Positions 1-12,511 of a stretch of DNA of 64,000 bases are shown in pieces (position 1 is the first letter of the stretch; every line of letters begins with the position of its first letter). The stretch spans positions 4,774,001 through 4,838,000 of the forward strand of contig NC_052679.1 in assembly GCF_016802725.1 (NCBI RefSeq), read 5' to 3'. Both the position numbers and the translations under genes were made by a program. The DNA comes from Solenopsis invicta (lineage: Eukaryota > Arthropoda > Insecta > Hymenoptera > Formicidae). A model generated the notes under the pieces. It made no database searches and was not told the origin of the DNA. It worked only from the letters and a program-made list of their open reading frames with translations.

Positions 1-808
1 TGAATTCTATAATTCTATACTATCTTATTCCAAGATGTTTATATGATTCTATCAAGACTAATAATATTGAAAATAACAATAATCCTACCTGATAATTTTA
101 ATTAATAGCTGTGATTACACTTTTGTTTGAATGCATTATAATTAGAATGTTATTGTAGGTATTTATATGCTTTTTTGGATAGTGTATTTACCAAAAATTC
201 TTAAAATAATTTTTATTTTATGTAAATAATAAATAATCACATATCATGTCTGCTGTTGGCAAATTTCTTTTTTCAGATGTCTTTAATTTTCAAAAAAATT
301 CGAATTTTTTCAGAAGAAGAAACGTGCAAAAATCCCATAGGTGCAAATCTTTGTAATTTTATTCACGTTGTTACAAAGAAATTAAAATCATTTATTTTAA
401 GCGAAATTGACGGAATGAATCTACGTATATGACACTAGACTCGTTATGTTTGTTAAAATAGCAGTGATTTTCTAACGATTTGTGTAAAAGGAAAAGTGAA
501 AGCGCGTCATCTAAATACGCTACGAGGTTTCTCTTAAACGCCACGAAATTTCACACCTCGTGTATCAGGATAATGAAGATCAACTGTCCTGATGTAACTC
601 GCTTGTTACACCGCGAATGGTTTCAAAATTGAACGTGAGACAGATTCGCAAACTCAGAGGGGTATTTTGCAAAATTTTTTTAAAGCCATTCGCGATGCAC
701 CGTTTGTTTTGCATGCAATAAGAAGGTGTGTGACCATAAAAGGGTACCAAATCCCACCTCGCGATCAATAATACAATTTACAATTGCAGAACGTTGAACG
801 TCGCGACA
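1..808. other. AT-rich intergenic or 3' flank, no gene seen
   Basis: No convincing coding sequence, RNA gene or repeat was recognised. Short open frames here (for example 580-768 on the minus strand) have no recognisable motif and no splice partners. The stretch lies 3' of the minus-strand DM4/DM12 gene ending at 809 and probably includes its 3' UTR. Confidence 0.5.
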
Positions 809-2503
809 TCAAATTGCACCGAATTGCACCATCACATTTTTAAGGATCTTTGGTGTCACGAAGCAATCCTTGTAAACGTGGCCGCAGTCGTGGTTCCCTT
901 CTTGCCCTATCCTAATAGCTTCCTGAAGTATTGTGCCGTTCGTGAAATCCTTAAACCACTTGTGACTGTTTGAGATATTTAAAATAAATTTACACGATTA
1001 GAAGTTAATTCTTCATATAATTAATATAAAAATTTTTCACATATAATATAAATTTCATTCATAATATTCAATTTTTCTAGATTGAATTAATGCATTTTAG
1101 TCACAAATTTAATTTTCTTTGGACGAAGCATGATACACGAGTAAAATTCTAGACTAGCTTTTAAAAGAAAATAAAATCTTTATTCTCATTTTAATCATTA
1201 TTTAATTATTGTAATTTCAGTGCTCAATATTAATGACATTAATTATCTCACTCTTGCTCTTACTTTCACATATTACATGTGTTCCAGTTTGTCTTTATAA
1301 TATTTCTCCCTTTTGCAATTTATATTACATATATTAATTTAATTTAATTATTAATATTGTTAACATTTATTAAACAAACAAAATTTTTTCGTCCAAAATA
1401 ATATTATTTAATTAATTCTGAATTAAATTAGTATTTAAAAATTTCCAAAATAATATTTTGAATATTAATAGCTGTTAATCACTTATTATTCTTAATTAGG
1501 ATATTAAAAATGTACCTTGACAGGCCATCGATGATCTTGTCGGTACTCGAAGGACTATCGGAATGTTTCGCCTCGGAAACGACGGTGCAAACGATGCGCT
1601 GCACACAGGGTGTGATAAACCGATTGCTAAATACGATCTCGTTTATCGTATCACCCATTTGCAACCACTGGGAGTCGAGACCTGATAAAGAAATTCACAT
1701 CTCGTATAATTCAAAAGTATTTACGATGCATTTGTTATCTTAGCGCAGAGCAGCGAGTAAAAATAAGACTCGTACTCCGATAATTCATGCCCGGGCCTGA
1801 TGGCTTCGACAAGAGGGGCACCGCTAACGTGAGAATGGCTGTTAATACACCAGCGATCGACAATCCTCTCGTGTTAACATTAAGCAGTGGTAACACCTCT
1901 CCATTCTCGCCTATGTGATTCAGCGGTATTGTGAAGAAAGGCACTGACACATCCCAATTGATCTGGAAAATTTGGTAAAGATTCCTCAATCGAGATGATT
2001 CCAAGGCAAAGTTTTGAGAAATTCCATACAGCACCGCACAGAAAAAGCATTGCAAAATATTATTGCAATGTTTCAATATCATTGCAGTGATGGTAAAATG
2101 TCCGCTTTAAACATATTAATATGTAATATTGCAGCAACATATGTATATATAATTGTATTAACATTGCTGCAATATTCAATATATTCAAACATTATAGCAA
2201 TACTTTTAATACTTTTTCTATTCTGTGCTGTATGGGATGACTCGAGGGTCAAAGAGAATTCCGTTTGAATTAATGGAATCTATTGTCAGGCATCATTTTC
2301 ATGCGTATTCCGAAACTTTTAATTTTTAATAAAAAAATACTCACTTCGACCTCTCCTCCTTTAGTGTCGAACGAGACGAATTGCGGCTTCTGGCCATTTG
2401 GTTTTATGAACGTCCGCTCATTGCTGTTACCGATGACTTGCACGAAGAACAGCGCGAAGGGTAGAAGAATCAGTGCGATTGAATCTGCTGGTGTGGCCCT
2501 CAT
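809..2503 (-). CDS. DM4/DM12 family secreted or membrane protein (222 aa)
   Basis: Four coding exons on the minus strand join in phase: 2503-2345, 1962-1776, 1681-1516 and 965-809 (669 nt, 222 aa). Each junction has GT-AG sites (for example gtgagt after 2345, and an AG acceptor before 965). The chosen ATG opens a hydrophobic signal peptide (MRATPADSIALILLPFALFF). Upstream in-frame codons exist but would bury it. The C-terminal half has the cysteine layout of the insect DM4/DM12 domain: a C-V-Q-R-I-V-C pair around residue 140, then C-G-H-V-Y-K-D-C near residue 200. The second exon has a hydrophobic stretch like a membrane segment. Function of the family is unknown. A paralogue lies divergently at 4.9-6.7 kb. 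The last exon is short, which is why simple open-frame scans miss it. Confidence 0.8.
2024..2235. repeat. MITE-like inverted-repeat element in intron 1 of the DM4/DM12 gene
   Basis: The ends are inverted copies: ccatacagcaccgcacagaa at the left matches the complement of ttctgtgctgtatgg at the right, both next to A-rich AAAAAG. The inside is rich in TTGCAATATTGC-like short dyads. It lies wholly in the intron between coding exons 2345 and 1962. A related tgcaatattgc-rich stretch occurs at about 3340-3420. Confidence 0.5.
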
Positions 2504-2509
2504 GTCCAA

Positions 2510-4440
2510 AATTATCTTACGGACAATTGAACTGGACGAAGAGTTAACACTTTCCTTTTTGGCTTCTCGATATCCTCGACTTTCTACCGTCTGCGAAGTA
2601 ATGAGATGCATTTGTGCTATCCGAGTGCTTTTCAACGTCGAGTGCAGCCGACCCCCACTAATTTGTTCCACTCGTAACGAGGCTAGCCAGCCCCTATCAA
2701 AGCAGGAAATACAGATTTCTCGCGACGGAATTAACGAACCTAGGCGCAAATCTACAAGATAATGTACTATTAATTGCTTTTACATTCCGAGAATCGCTCT
2801 TCGTCGTGCACCGACCCCGTCGCATCGGAGACTCGGGTAGTTATGAGCTAGCTACATTTCTCGCAAATTATTGTAAACGCGAATTTTCACTAGGCGCGAG
2901 AAAAAAAAGCGCACGAACGTAACGACGAAATTAAAATTATAGACTCAGCCGGCCATAGCTTTCAACGAATTTTCCGGGGCATCGTCCAGAACGATGACTT
3001 CTCCGTCGAACTCGAGACGGGGCAGACCGCGACACGCGAGAGCTCCGCGAAAGGGGGACTTCGATTCGCGCTTTGACATCCCCCCTGAAAGACGTTCGTC
3101 AAATACGCGACACGAAGACGGAATTTCCTTTTCCAGAAATTTCACCGGAAGGACTTCGACTGCGTATGATCTCATGGCGTGAAAACTGCTGGTTGCATCC
3201 ACTTTTGCCTGCATCAATAGATCCTTAATCCTTTCGATCTTTCATTTGATGACTTTGATTTGTATCTCTGTGCCTTTGTAGATTTTTATAAATTCTTTGG
3301 TACTCTTCTCCTCACCCATAGAGTACAGAAAGATTGTACTAATATTTCAGAAATATTTTATTGCAAAATTGTAATATTGCAGCAATGGTAAAAAATGCTT
3401 TGCAATATTATATTATTTATAAAGAAATGTTACAATATAATATTGATGTTCCTGATATTTTAAGTACAATTATTATTAATTAATTATTAACATATATTTT
3501 CCTCGATATCACTAAGAAAAAAAGTTTGTTGAAAAACCAAAATATTTAATTCCATACGTGTAACTAAATGTTGAGTTGGTTTAATTAATTCTTGATTTAA
3601 AAATTTGATTGGTTGGCATTAACTATACTTATCTTTTTTGTGTAACTTAATAATTGTTAAATCAACTCAATGTTTAGTTGTTTATAACAGACTAAATTTT
3701 AGATTTTTAACCAATTTTTTTTCTTAGTGTACAGAAGTTTTAAGCAAATATTACTTATTTTAAGTAAATGATAAAACAATTAAGGCTTGCCCTATAGGCC
3801 TTCAAGAAGAAGTAGTAGTAAATGATAAGTGTATTTTAACACTATAATCACAAAAATTTTCTTTGTTAACCATTACTTAAAAGAAGAAAACTAAGATTGC
3901 AATCTTAGCACGAAAAATAATTTGTGTGTATATAAGTTCTGTCGACATAATTTTGTTTAATCGCGCACACGTTAACAGAATTTAACAGAAATTAAAATTT
4001 AATTTTATCTTTCCGGATCATATTGCACCACGCCACTTTTCGAACACAAAAGCTACGCAAACGATTAGGCAGGTACAAGCCGTAACCACCTAACTACCCT
4101 CGAGGTTGCACACGTTTCATAATGCGGGAAGTCATAACGCAGGAGAAGAGATCACTTTAGACGCGTGGTGCCGGAGTCACGAAATTTCGCATGTCAAAAA
4201 TCAGTGAACGTCTTAAGAGGACATTGTTGACGACCGGTTATTATTTCAGCTTCGGAATTTCGAGCGACCGGCGATGACGACGCGGTTGCAGCCGCGCTGC
4301 AGAAGAAGAGGAGACGGCCTTCTCTCTAGCGATGACGAAGGCGACACACGGGGAGACGTCATGCACCACGAAGACTTAACAATGAAAGCGAAACCGGGGC
4401 TGCAATTATCGTCCACGACTTGTCGTGCTCAGACAACCAA
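2510..4440. other. Intergenic region between the divergent DM4/DM12 genes
   Basis: This spans the 5' side of both DM4/DM12 genes. It includes a GC-richer island at about 2945-3217 that is open on both strands (90 codons on minus, 62 on plus). I do not recognise either product and see no clear splice partner, so I leave it uncalled. The rest is AT-rich, with a tgcaatattgc-rich patch near 3340-3420 and no recognisable gene. Confidence 0.4.
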
Positions 4441-4446
4441 AGCGAC

Positions 4447-4481
4447 TATATATGCCAGAAAGCAGGCATCGCACAGTCAGT
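4447..4481 (+). promoter_or_regulatory. TATA box plus initiator of the plus-strand DM4/DM12 gene
   Basis: TATATAT at about 4447-4453 is followed by the arthropod initiator TCAGT at 4477-4481, about 30 bp downstream, the spacing expected for a TATA/Inr core promoter. The predicted transcript starts at about 4479. A non-coding first exon then runs to a donor at 4577/4578 (AAG|GTATTT), with an acceptor immediately before the ATG at 4938. Confidence 0.7.
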
Positions 4482-4937
4482 CCGTGACACTGAATCTTCA
4501 TATCTCATCTCTTCGGATTGATCTCAGGCTTCACGTTGTATCTTGGAGAGTTCGCTTCACCCTCATCGCCACCGAAGGTATTTACTTGATCTATTTCGAA
4601 TAATTATGTTCATATTTGTGTGATACATCATGTCTTGATTTATTGTAATATCTTAAGATGTTCTAAAACTCTATAATACACTTTAAATATTTATTTACCC
4701 AAATAATAACAATAATTATAAACATTCAATTTTAAATAGTGTTTAAACATCCTTGATTTATTTATTTAAAAAATTCTACTTCTCCATCGTGTAGAACATT
4801 TTAGGGTACTAAATATTCGTTAAAATACACAAGTAATTGATATTTAATTATATTTGTTAATATATTTGTTAATATTGATACGTACGTGTTAATCATTGGT
4901 TTAATTTTTTAATTCATTTTTAATTTTTCTTTATCAG

Positions 4938-6658
4938 ATGAAGTTTTGTATCTCTCGAAGTTTAATCGTGGCAATAAGCTACTTCGCCATTCTGGTCAAT
5001 TGCAGTCCAAAATTTGATGATGGAGGGTAAGTCTCATTTCAACAATCAAATTTTAAATAATATATGATGAGTTTATATTCAATATAAACATTTTCTAATT
5101 CAATATTTCTTGCTAAATGTTGCAGAAAGATACATAAAAGGCATTAAGAAGATGTTTAAAAATTAAAACTTATTTAGAATCTAAAGGAAGAATTGATATA
5201 ATTTTATCGATAAAATATCTATATTATGTATTTATTTTTGTATAATCTATCAATAGATTTGTACCGAGCTCTATCAGCTACATGGAAAAGCAGGCGAAGG
5301 CGCAGGATCAAGTGGCTATGCCGTCTCAGGTTAAGCAGCACAGTGAACCGTCGAAACGCGAATCCGAGACGAACGACATTGGGGATCGTAGTCAAGAAGC
5401 GCGATTTGGTTTCACCAATATTGGCGGAACAGGAAGCGTAAGTATTGAATCGCATTTCTCTCTTTCTGTGTTTTTCTATATCTATCTGTACTTTCAGGAC
5501 GTTTACTACGCTTCTTTTTCATTCCCCGTTTCAAAAGAGTTTATAAAAATTACTTTAAAAAACTGCTACAGTCAATATTATTTCGCTTATTTTTTATAAT
5601 AGATTAGATCCGATTAATCCGAAACGTAATTAATTTAAATTTATCTAACCAATTAAATCCGAATCAGGGTTACGGTGTGTCACCTTATGCACCGGCAAAG
5701 ATAGATCTTGGTGGACTTCTCTTGGGAGCTATCATAGGCGTGGGGTCGATTCTCATCATTCCAAAGCTGCTCTATATCCTATCAGGAACTTATGGCACAT
5801 ACGCGAGAAGTAAGCATTGGACTCGATTATCAAAATTATACACTGAGAGAAAAAAATTACTTAAATTTAAATAAATACATATAATAAATATATTAGCACT
5901 ATTCAAATAATTATTTTATATCAAAGTATACAAATAATATTAATAATAAACAAATAATTTTTACTTGTTTAATATAAATAAGTTATTTGAATAGTACTAA
6001 TATGACATTTTTATTTTAATCGAGTAATCTTTTTTATCAGTGTACTGACTAAATTCCTTGTTTATTTTATTTTTTTATAATCTTCGATTTTATAAATTAT
6101 AAATTTTATAAATTTTTTCCCATAGTCCTCGTGTGAAGCATTTGTTTCTTCATCTTTAATTCAAAACTTAATCGAATAAAATTGAGATGAATTCAAAAGA
6201 GCAATTGCCATGCCTTCTCTATCAAAGATAAGATTCTCTATTAAATTAATACAGGTGAAGATAATGGCTTCACCCAAACCCTGACGAGGATCGACGATGT
6301 CCTGGCCCGTCACGGCATCGATACGACTTCGTGCATGCAACGCGCGGTATGCACCTACTCGCAGCAATCGGCTACCGCGATGGGCGACGAGATTGACACC
6401 GAGAACGGGACCGAGGACGGAAAGGCGACGTCCTTCGAGAAGATGGTAAACGCGATTACCACCAACCAGGTGTTCCGTACAGCCATGCAGGGCACGGCAA
6501 TCGAGGAGGCGGTAGAGGCCGGTAGAAACGGCAGAAACTGCTCAAGATCGTACCCGCACTGCGGCTTCTCAATGGAGACGATGCTGTCGCTACTGGCTAA
6601 CGCTATCGCGACGGCAAACGCGCGCGTTGCGACGTCAACCGGCCCTTCGTCGCTGTAA
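4938..6658 (+). CDS. DM4/DM12 family protein (271 aa)
   Basis: Four coding exons join in phase: 4938-5026, 5257-5437, 5668-5809 and 6255-6658 (816 nt, 271 aa, stop TAA). A non-coding exon of about 4479-4577 precedes them. The ATG directly follows a splice acceptor and opens a signal peptide (MKFCISRSLIVAISYFAILV). Residues 30-90 are polar and charged. Exon 3 (5668-5809) carries a strongly hydrophobic Gly/Ile/Leu segment, probably membrane-spanning. The last exon holds the DM4/DM12 domain: C-M-Q-R-A-V-C, then E-A-V-E-A-G-R-N and C-S-R-S-Y-P-H-C. The neighbour at 809-2503 on the other strand is a diverged relative with the same domain order, consistent with an old head-to-head duplication. The molecular role of the family is not known. 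Confidence 0.85.
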
Positions 6659-9004
6659 TACTTTGCTTACGCATAATTATTGCATAAGCTCTTCAGAAAA
6701 GGGCGATTATGATTTAAATTAGCAAATTAAGTCAGAGGCAACGAAAAACGAAACGTATAAAAAGTAATAGGTCGATGTATCTTGCATGTACTACATTCTA
6801 TGCGGTGAAAAAGGAGACAGGATAAGAGTTCATTAATAATTTAACAACGCGATGTGGAATTATTTATCACGAGCAGTGGAAGCCTTGGCATATTGGCAGC
6901 TCCTGCACTATTTTAGTACGACTCGTACAACGATAGCTTCATTTTTATTTCATTTAGAGAATTACATTTGTGTGTGTGTCTGCGTGTATGTTTGTAAATT
7001 AACAAAAGTGAAATCCCTCTCGGCAGAACCCCCGTGCACTCACGTGCGCTCATCAGCGTGACACATTCCTCTCTTTCTTCCTTTGGCTAGAAAATGTTAT
7101 ATAGTCTATATACGGCTTTCACATTGAGGAAAATAGAATCGACTAGAGTCGCGATACGGTTGCGGCGCATCGCGCTTAACACGTGTCAACAATCAGTACA
7201 GGCACTGCCCATGACGATGTCGCATATATTTACTTATATGTATACGCGACACTCTCCCCAGACACAATACAGCACGCATACACAGCGCGAGGATGAATCG
7301 GAAAGTAAAGACACGACGGTTTCGCTCTTCCGGTTTGTCACAGTGCAAGGCAACTTGAAAAAATGACTCCGTGTTTCAAGCATTACCTTCTTATCTAGAC
7401 ATTATCGACTAGAAAGTTAAATTGTACAGTTAAAAGAGAGAACATTTGTATTATATATAATATATAATAGAAGGGATGAAAAAATTGGCAAATTAGTGCA
7501 AAAGTTGAGATAACAGATTCTAAATCGGAGTATTTCAAAAGTGTCCTGCAGAAGACATGCTTTACGTAGAAGAATATAATTTCTTTGTATACTATAGATA
7601 CGTTATTTATAAAATATAAGAGATCTGTATCTTTACTTTTTTATTCACTTTCGCGTATTACTCTCGAAACAGGACGTTCATGTGCGAGGTATCGCATTCC
7701 TAGGAAAAAAAACATCTCTTAAAATTACATTTCTATGCTCGCATCGTCTTCACCAATGTGGATGAGATTTAAATTAGTTTCACATATTCAATAGGAAGAA
7801 AAAATTAAAATCTAAAGTTTTCCACGTAGGAGGAGACGACGATGAGGAATGTACACTTGTCAAATACGGCATGTTCTTGTAAAACGCATCTATTATCAAA
7901 ATGACGATGCTATCGAAAAACGATGCTATCGGTACGCAATTACAATTAATAACATTACAATGTGCGCGCTATCATTAATAAGAGAAAACAGCAGAGAACA
8001 GTCGTGTGAGTAAAAAAGCACCATTCGCACGAAGATATTCCTTCATCCCGTTTCCAACATTTTACCTCAGAATTGGTCCTTACAAACAGGTCACGACTGA
8101 ATCAACAAAGTAGAGCGATACATTCTGTATTCGTGCGATCAATAGATTTCTCGGAATGTCAAAGTGCATTTCGAAAATACTTTACGGAACAATAGACAAC
8201 TTTTATAAAATTTAACGTCAATTTCAGCAATAATTACAATAATTATTTTCCTCTGATATTTTGGCGTACGACTCTCTCAAACAATGGTATTTACATTCAA
8301 TAGGGCTTTAATTCTATCAAGAGCTAAATAAAGAACGAAAATACCTAATGTCACACTTTCTTCAGTTTTCTTAATGCTTATTAAAATGAGCAATAATTTC
8401 TTTTTACGGACGACTTATCTTGATTTAATACTGTCATTAAATTTTATTTATATGTCGCATCTTATTGCTAAATGTATATTATTAATAAATCTCAAGTTAA
8501 TTCCGTATTTGAAACACTCTCGCGTATTTATATGCTGCTGATACTTTTTAGAAGAATAATATATCTCTCTGATATATATAATATGCGTAAGTATGTCGTG
8601 ATCGATCGAACAACTTTTCTACGAAGCGAATCACGTGTTTTTTTTATGATAAAGCTGAAAAATAAACTTACAAGGGAAAAAAAGCTAATTTAAGTTTTAA
8701 TCTATCAAGGTAACTTTCATAAAAATTTTAATACATAAACTGATATAAAATTATAAATGAATAATTATTTCTTAAGATAATGTTTATAATAATTTTCAAG
8801 ATATTTTCTTCTTTAAATACTATTTAAAACCGATGCTTGCGATTCCTTTCGTAAAAAAGTCAATTCGTCAGCGATATCTATTCATTTATATTGTAATATT
8901 TTCCCTGATGTCTCTTTGGTTGCCTACTATCACATCTCTTAGCTTTCGATACTACCTTCGGTCTCCTCGAATCTCTCCTGAACGCGTGCGCGACTCTTCA
9001 ACTA
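6659..9004. other. AT-rich intergenic stretch without recognised genes
   Basis: Only short, unsupported open frames occur here. A small TG-rich run lies near 6970-6990. The region should contain the 3' UTR of the plus-strand DM4/DM12 gene (start) and of the minus-strand TMEM8-like gene (end), but I cannot place poly(A) sites with confidence. Confidence 0.5.
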
Positions 9005-12000
9005 TCACTTCATGTATTTGCGTTTTGGTAGTAGTAGAATAACTCCTATGGCCACGCAAATATGCCACAGACTATGAACGAGATAATAATTCCTGCGTGT
9101 TTGCAAGAACGCGTAACAAATGAGGCCCAGAGAGACGAGAAGCACTCCGGCCGGGAAGTAGATGGTTCTAAAAACAGAAGAAATATGTCGACGATCAATA
9201 ACTCGTGTTGCACAAAGCAAGAAGAATGAAATGTAATAAAACATGCAACTTTGATTGCGTATGAAAAGATGAAACCTTTGATTCATCTTGCTTTTATTTA
9301 TTACAATATTTTACTCATCTCTATTTGTGATCATCTTTGTTAACTTACCTATATGGACGCGAGGGATATCTGATGGTGCGCTTCCTTCTGCATCTAAGTC
9401 CCCAGGACAATCCGATCAATGCGGAACCAGTGACGGCCGGTAGTAGGAACACCCAGAGCGCTGTGCGGTCCATCTCGGCGCCCATCGCAAGCACAATCGC
9501 ACCGGCCACCTGGCAGAAAGCGGTCAATCGCGGCCCGAACGATGCCATCGCCACCAAAGTCACCCAGATAGCGAGCAGCGCATTGAAGAAATCACAGAAC
9601 TGCAGCACGCTTAGCCGCATAATGCACACGCTATAGATTTCCTCGCCAGCCTCGCAAGCATGGTAGAACGTGGAGAAGAACATGACCGCGACGTAGGCAA
9701 CCGCCTCGGTGAAGTACTCGCGTCGTATCGCCACGTAGATCGAGCCGAGGAAGGCGAAATTACTGAAGGTGAGAGCGAGCAGCTGAAGAAGTATGCCGCT
9801 GGTACTGAGAACGTATGTGTTGTCCGCGCAGTCAAAGCCGCGGTAACCGCCGGTGCAATGGCATGCCGAGAAGACGAAGCCGCCGCTCATGTAGTGCATG
9901 CACTTGCCATGATCGCCGCAACGACCCTCGACGCAGGGTGATGACGATACGATGCTCTCCACCCGGACGGCGGTGCAGCGCGGCAGGCAGTCACACGTTT
10001 CGCACGCGACGTCGCCCTGCAGACATGTGCGACTGCAGGGACAAAAGCTAGTGTTGGCTGAGTTAGTGTTGGTTGAGCTGGTGTTGGCTGAGTTAGTGTT
10101 GGTTGAGCTGGTGTTGATTGAGCTGATGTTGATGCCGCTACCACCGATGATTGTCTTTTCCTGCTCTTCGGGACAGAAGACACGCAGACTGACATACCAA
10201 ATGCCCGCCTCGGGGAAGGGCACGTGTACGTAAGACGGTTCGGTCGCGTTCACGTACACGTCCGCTGTCGTAAGACCCTGTGCGCGGACACAGCCACCAC
10301 CCGAGGTGATGTTCGAGTAGTACCCTAGAAATCGAATCATAAAACAAAAATTTATTGTACGAGAGCGGTTAATCTAATTTTACATGACCAAGTTTTGTTT
10401 GCTAAAGAAGACATCGACTACTTTCTATTTTTAAAAAAATTGATTTAAAGGTAATTTCTAGGATATACCAACCTAAAGAAACACAGGCTACGAGGACGAT
10501 GCTCTTCTTGTACTTCTCATCCACGTCGACCAGTTTAAAACCCAGAGTGACCGTGCCACCGACATCGTACACTCGGCCGATCTCAAAGCTAAGGACGGAG
10601 AGTGCGTCGGCTGTGACATTAAAGGGCTGGGGCTTCGTGTCATTGCCGCGCAGATGTTCGTAATCAAACAGAAAAAATTCGGGGAAGGATTTTCTCGACA
10701 GCACCACCCGGTCGATTCCGACGTCTGCTTGGCGGTTCATCGGCAGTTGTATCGTCACGTTCGACGCATTTCCCGACAGTAGACGAAGGGTTATATAGTG
10801 GAAATTGCTTGTATACGGCTTAAAAGGCAAAAACGTCGCCGTGGAGTTGAGCAAACCATCAGCGAGATTGTCCTCCGCTGTAACATGAACGACAATATTG
10901 CAGTCCTCGCCACATGATGACTTCAGCGACAGGCTCAGTTCCTCGAGACCAACGTCCGGTACAAGATACTGCACTATCGCCGTATCGAAGGTTTCATCTA
11001 GCTGCACCTTATTCTCGACCTCAGGATCCACCAACGACGTCGTAGCTGGCATTTCTACAAACATCTCGGCATCCATCACGGTCTCACAGGACGCACTGAG
11101 ACCTGCGAACAGCAGTTTCTTGTTAATCTTCTGAAGAAGGCAGCGTAAGTTCCATCTTTTCGAGTTTTGCGAAGATAGCTTTTATTTACAAATATAAAAA
11201 AATAATGTTGCCTTTAAAATAATTTTTGAAGAAATATTTCTGCTATTTCAGAAATGTTATTTCAGAAACGTTGAAGAATTATATGTGCGCATCGAGCAAA
11301 AGCCGCGAACGTTTATTGTAAAATAAAATACGCAAGCGGCTGGTAATATAATTTTATTTTATCCCTAACTTTTTAATTTCTTAAAAAAAGATATAATTGC
11401 CTTTTCATACCTTGCTGCTTGATTTTTCCATCCTCAGGATCGGTCCAGCTACGGAAGGCGATCGCGTACCAGTCGCCCGCCGATGGAGCCTCTATCTTGA
11501 TCATATATTGCTCACCGTCGCTCAACATCTCCAGACTGTAATGCCGCCGACGTTTCTTCGCCTCCATCAGTTTCGCAGCTACTTTTGAACCATCGGGACA
11601 GACGAACGGCAGACTGGCAGACTTTAAATGCAACGAGACGTTGAGCGGGGTGCATCTACCTATCCCGCCAGTCTTCTCTTCTTTCGCCGTGAATCTAAAA
11701 CGCGACAGAATATCTTCGTGTACAAAAGACACGGAAGAAAATGTATTTTCTAAATCGGAATCAATATATTATATTCATTGAAAGACAATGAATAGTCTGA
11801 TTTTAGTGATATACTTATAACTATATCAAACAGTGATAGATGCACTGTCTTTCAGTGATGATACACTGATTCCAGTCAATGAGAGTGTCCTCTTGGAATA
11901 ACTGAAAAACAGTGAATAGTCACTGATAATCACAACTATAAGTATAGCATTGCAAGTCGATAAGATTTCACTGATTTAAAAGAGAGTAGATAAATAACTC

Positions 12001-12460
12001 TAGCTCAGCGCAAAGCAAGTCGAGGAAATAAGACGCTCATCTCTGTCGTCATCGAACCCCGAATTAAAATATATATGTAAACAACTTATAGATATGTATA
12101 AATTTTTAGATTCTCTCAAAAATTGAAGAAAACTGATGAAGATAAATAATATTTGTGGAAAAATAATTGTGGAAGGAATAAAATCTCGTCGCTGATATGT
12201 CCTCGAATTGCACGCGTTAAGTATGAAGAAGAAACCTCGAAGAAGAAGATTACTATTTTCTTTCGATCCAATACGTACTTGAAGACGACTGCGACGGTAC
12301 GCTCGGGCACATTGAAATGAATAATCGAGATGTGACGATAGGCGTAATAATCCACCAGGACGTTGCTCGGTTGTTGGGCGATCTTCTCCAACTTGCCGCA
12401 CAGCCCCTGCTGGGCTGCAAGTGTCCATACCAGCAGCACGGCTAAAGCGCTTTCTCGCAT
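9005..12460 (-). CDS. TMEM8: TMEM8/PGAP6-like transmembrane protein (744 aa)
   Basis: Five coding exons join in phase: 12460-12279, 11694-11411, 11102-10473, 10324-9349 and 9167-9005 (2235 nt, 744 aa). The protein starts with a signal peptide (MRESALAVLLVWTLAAQQGL). A long extracellular beta-rich region follows (about residues 25-490). Then come a Cys-rich stretch and an EGF-like module (CVEGRCGDHGKC ... CHCTGGYRGFDC, about residues 495-532), and about seven C-terminal membrane segments. The first membrane block contains FYHAC near residue 586, the histidine motif of the CREST superfamily to which TMEM8 belongs. Length and domain order match vertebrate TMEM8A/PGAP6 (about 770 aa), a GPI-anchor phospholipase A2, or the related TMEM8B. 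Orthology within that group is not resolved. The exon at 12511 starts behind a tctctcacag acceptor, so an upstream non-coding exon exists. Confidence 0.88.
10049..10136 (-). repeat. In-frame minisatellite coding an Asn/Ser/Thr linker
   Basis: Within exon 4 of the TMEM8-like gene, alternating near-identical units (ttggctgagttagtg and ttggttgagctggtg on the plus strand) repeat in tandem. On the coding strand they give repeated N-T-S, N-S-A and N-T-N units just before the Cys-rich/EGF region. Several units are N-glycosylation sequons (N-x-S/T). Unit length keeps the frame, so copy-number change would lengthen or shorten a glycosylated stalk without breaking the protein. Confidence 0.8.
11810..11947. 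repeat. MITE-like element in a TMEM8-like intron
   Basis: The left end atacttataactatatcaaa and the right end caactataagtat are inverted copies, with CAGTGAT/ATCACTG dyads between them. It lies between coding exons 12279 and 11694. No coding potential. Confidence 0.45.
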
Positions 12461-12511
12461 ATTCCGACGTTTTGCTACATAAGGAAGGTGTCCGTCCGGT
12501 TCGGAGAGTCG

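Noticed and set aside
2945..3217. Minus-strand open frame of 90 codons in a GC-richer island
   Set aside because: The plus strand is also open over the same bases, there is no recognisable motif and no good splice sites linking it to the neighbouring gene.
10049..10136. CRISPR-like regularly spaced repeat
   Set aside because: Units are contiguous and in frame within a eukaryotic exon, with no spacers.
9337..10233. Plus-strand open frames across the TMEM8-like exon
   Set aside because: They are antisense shadows of a GC-rich coding exon whose minus-strand product is clearly recognisable.
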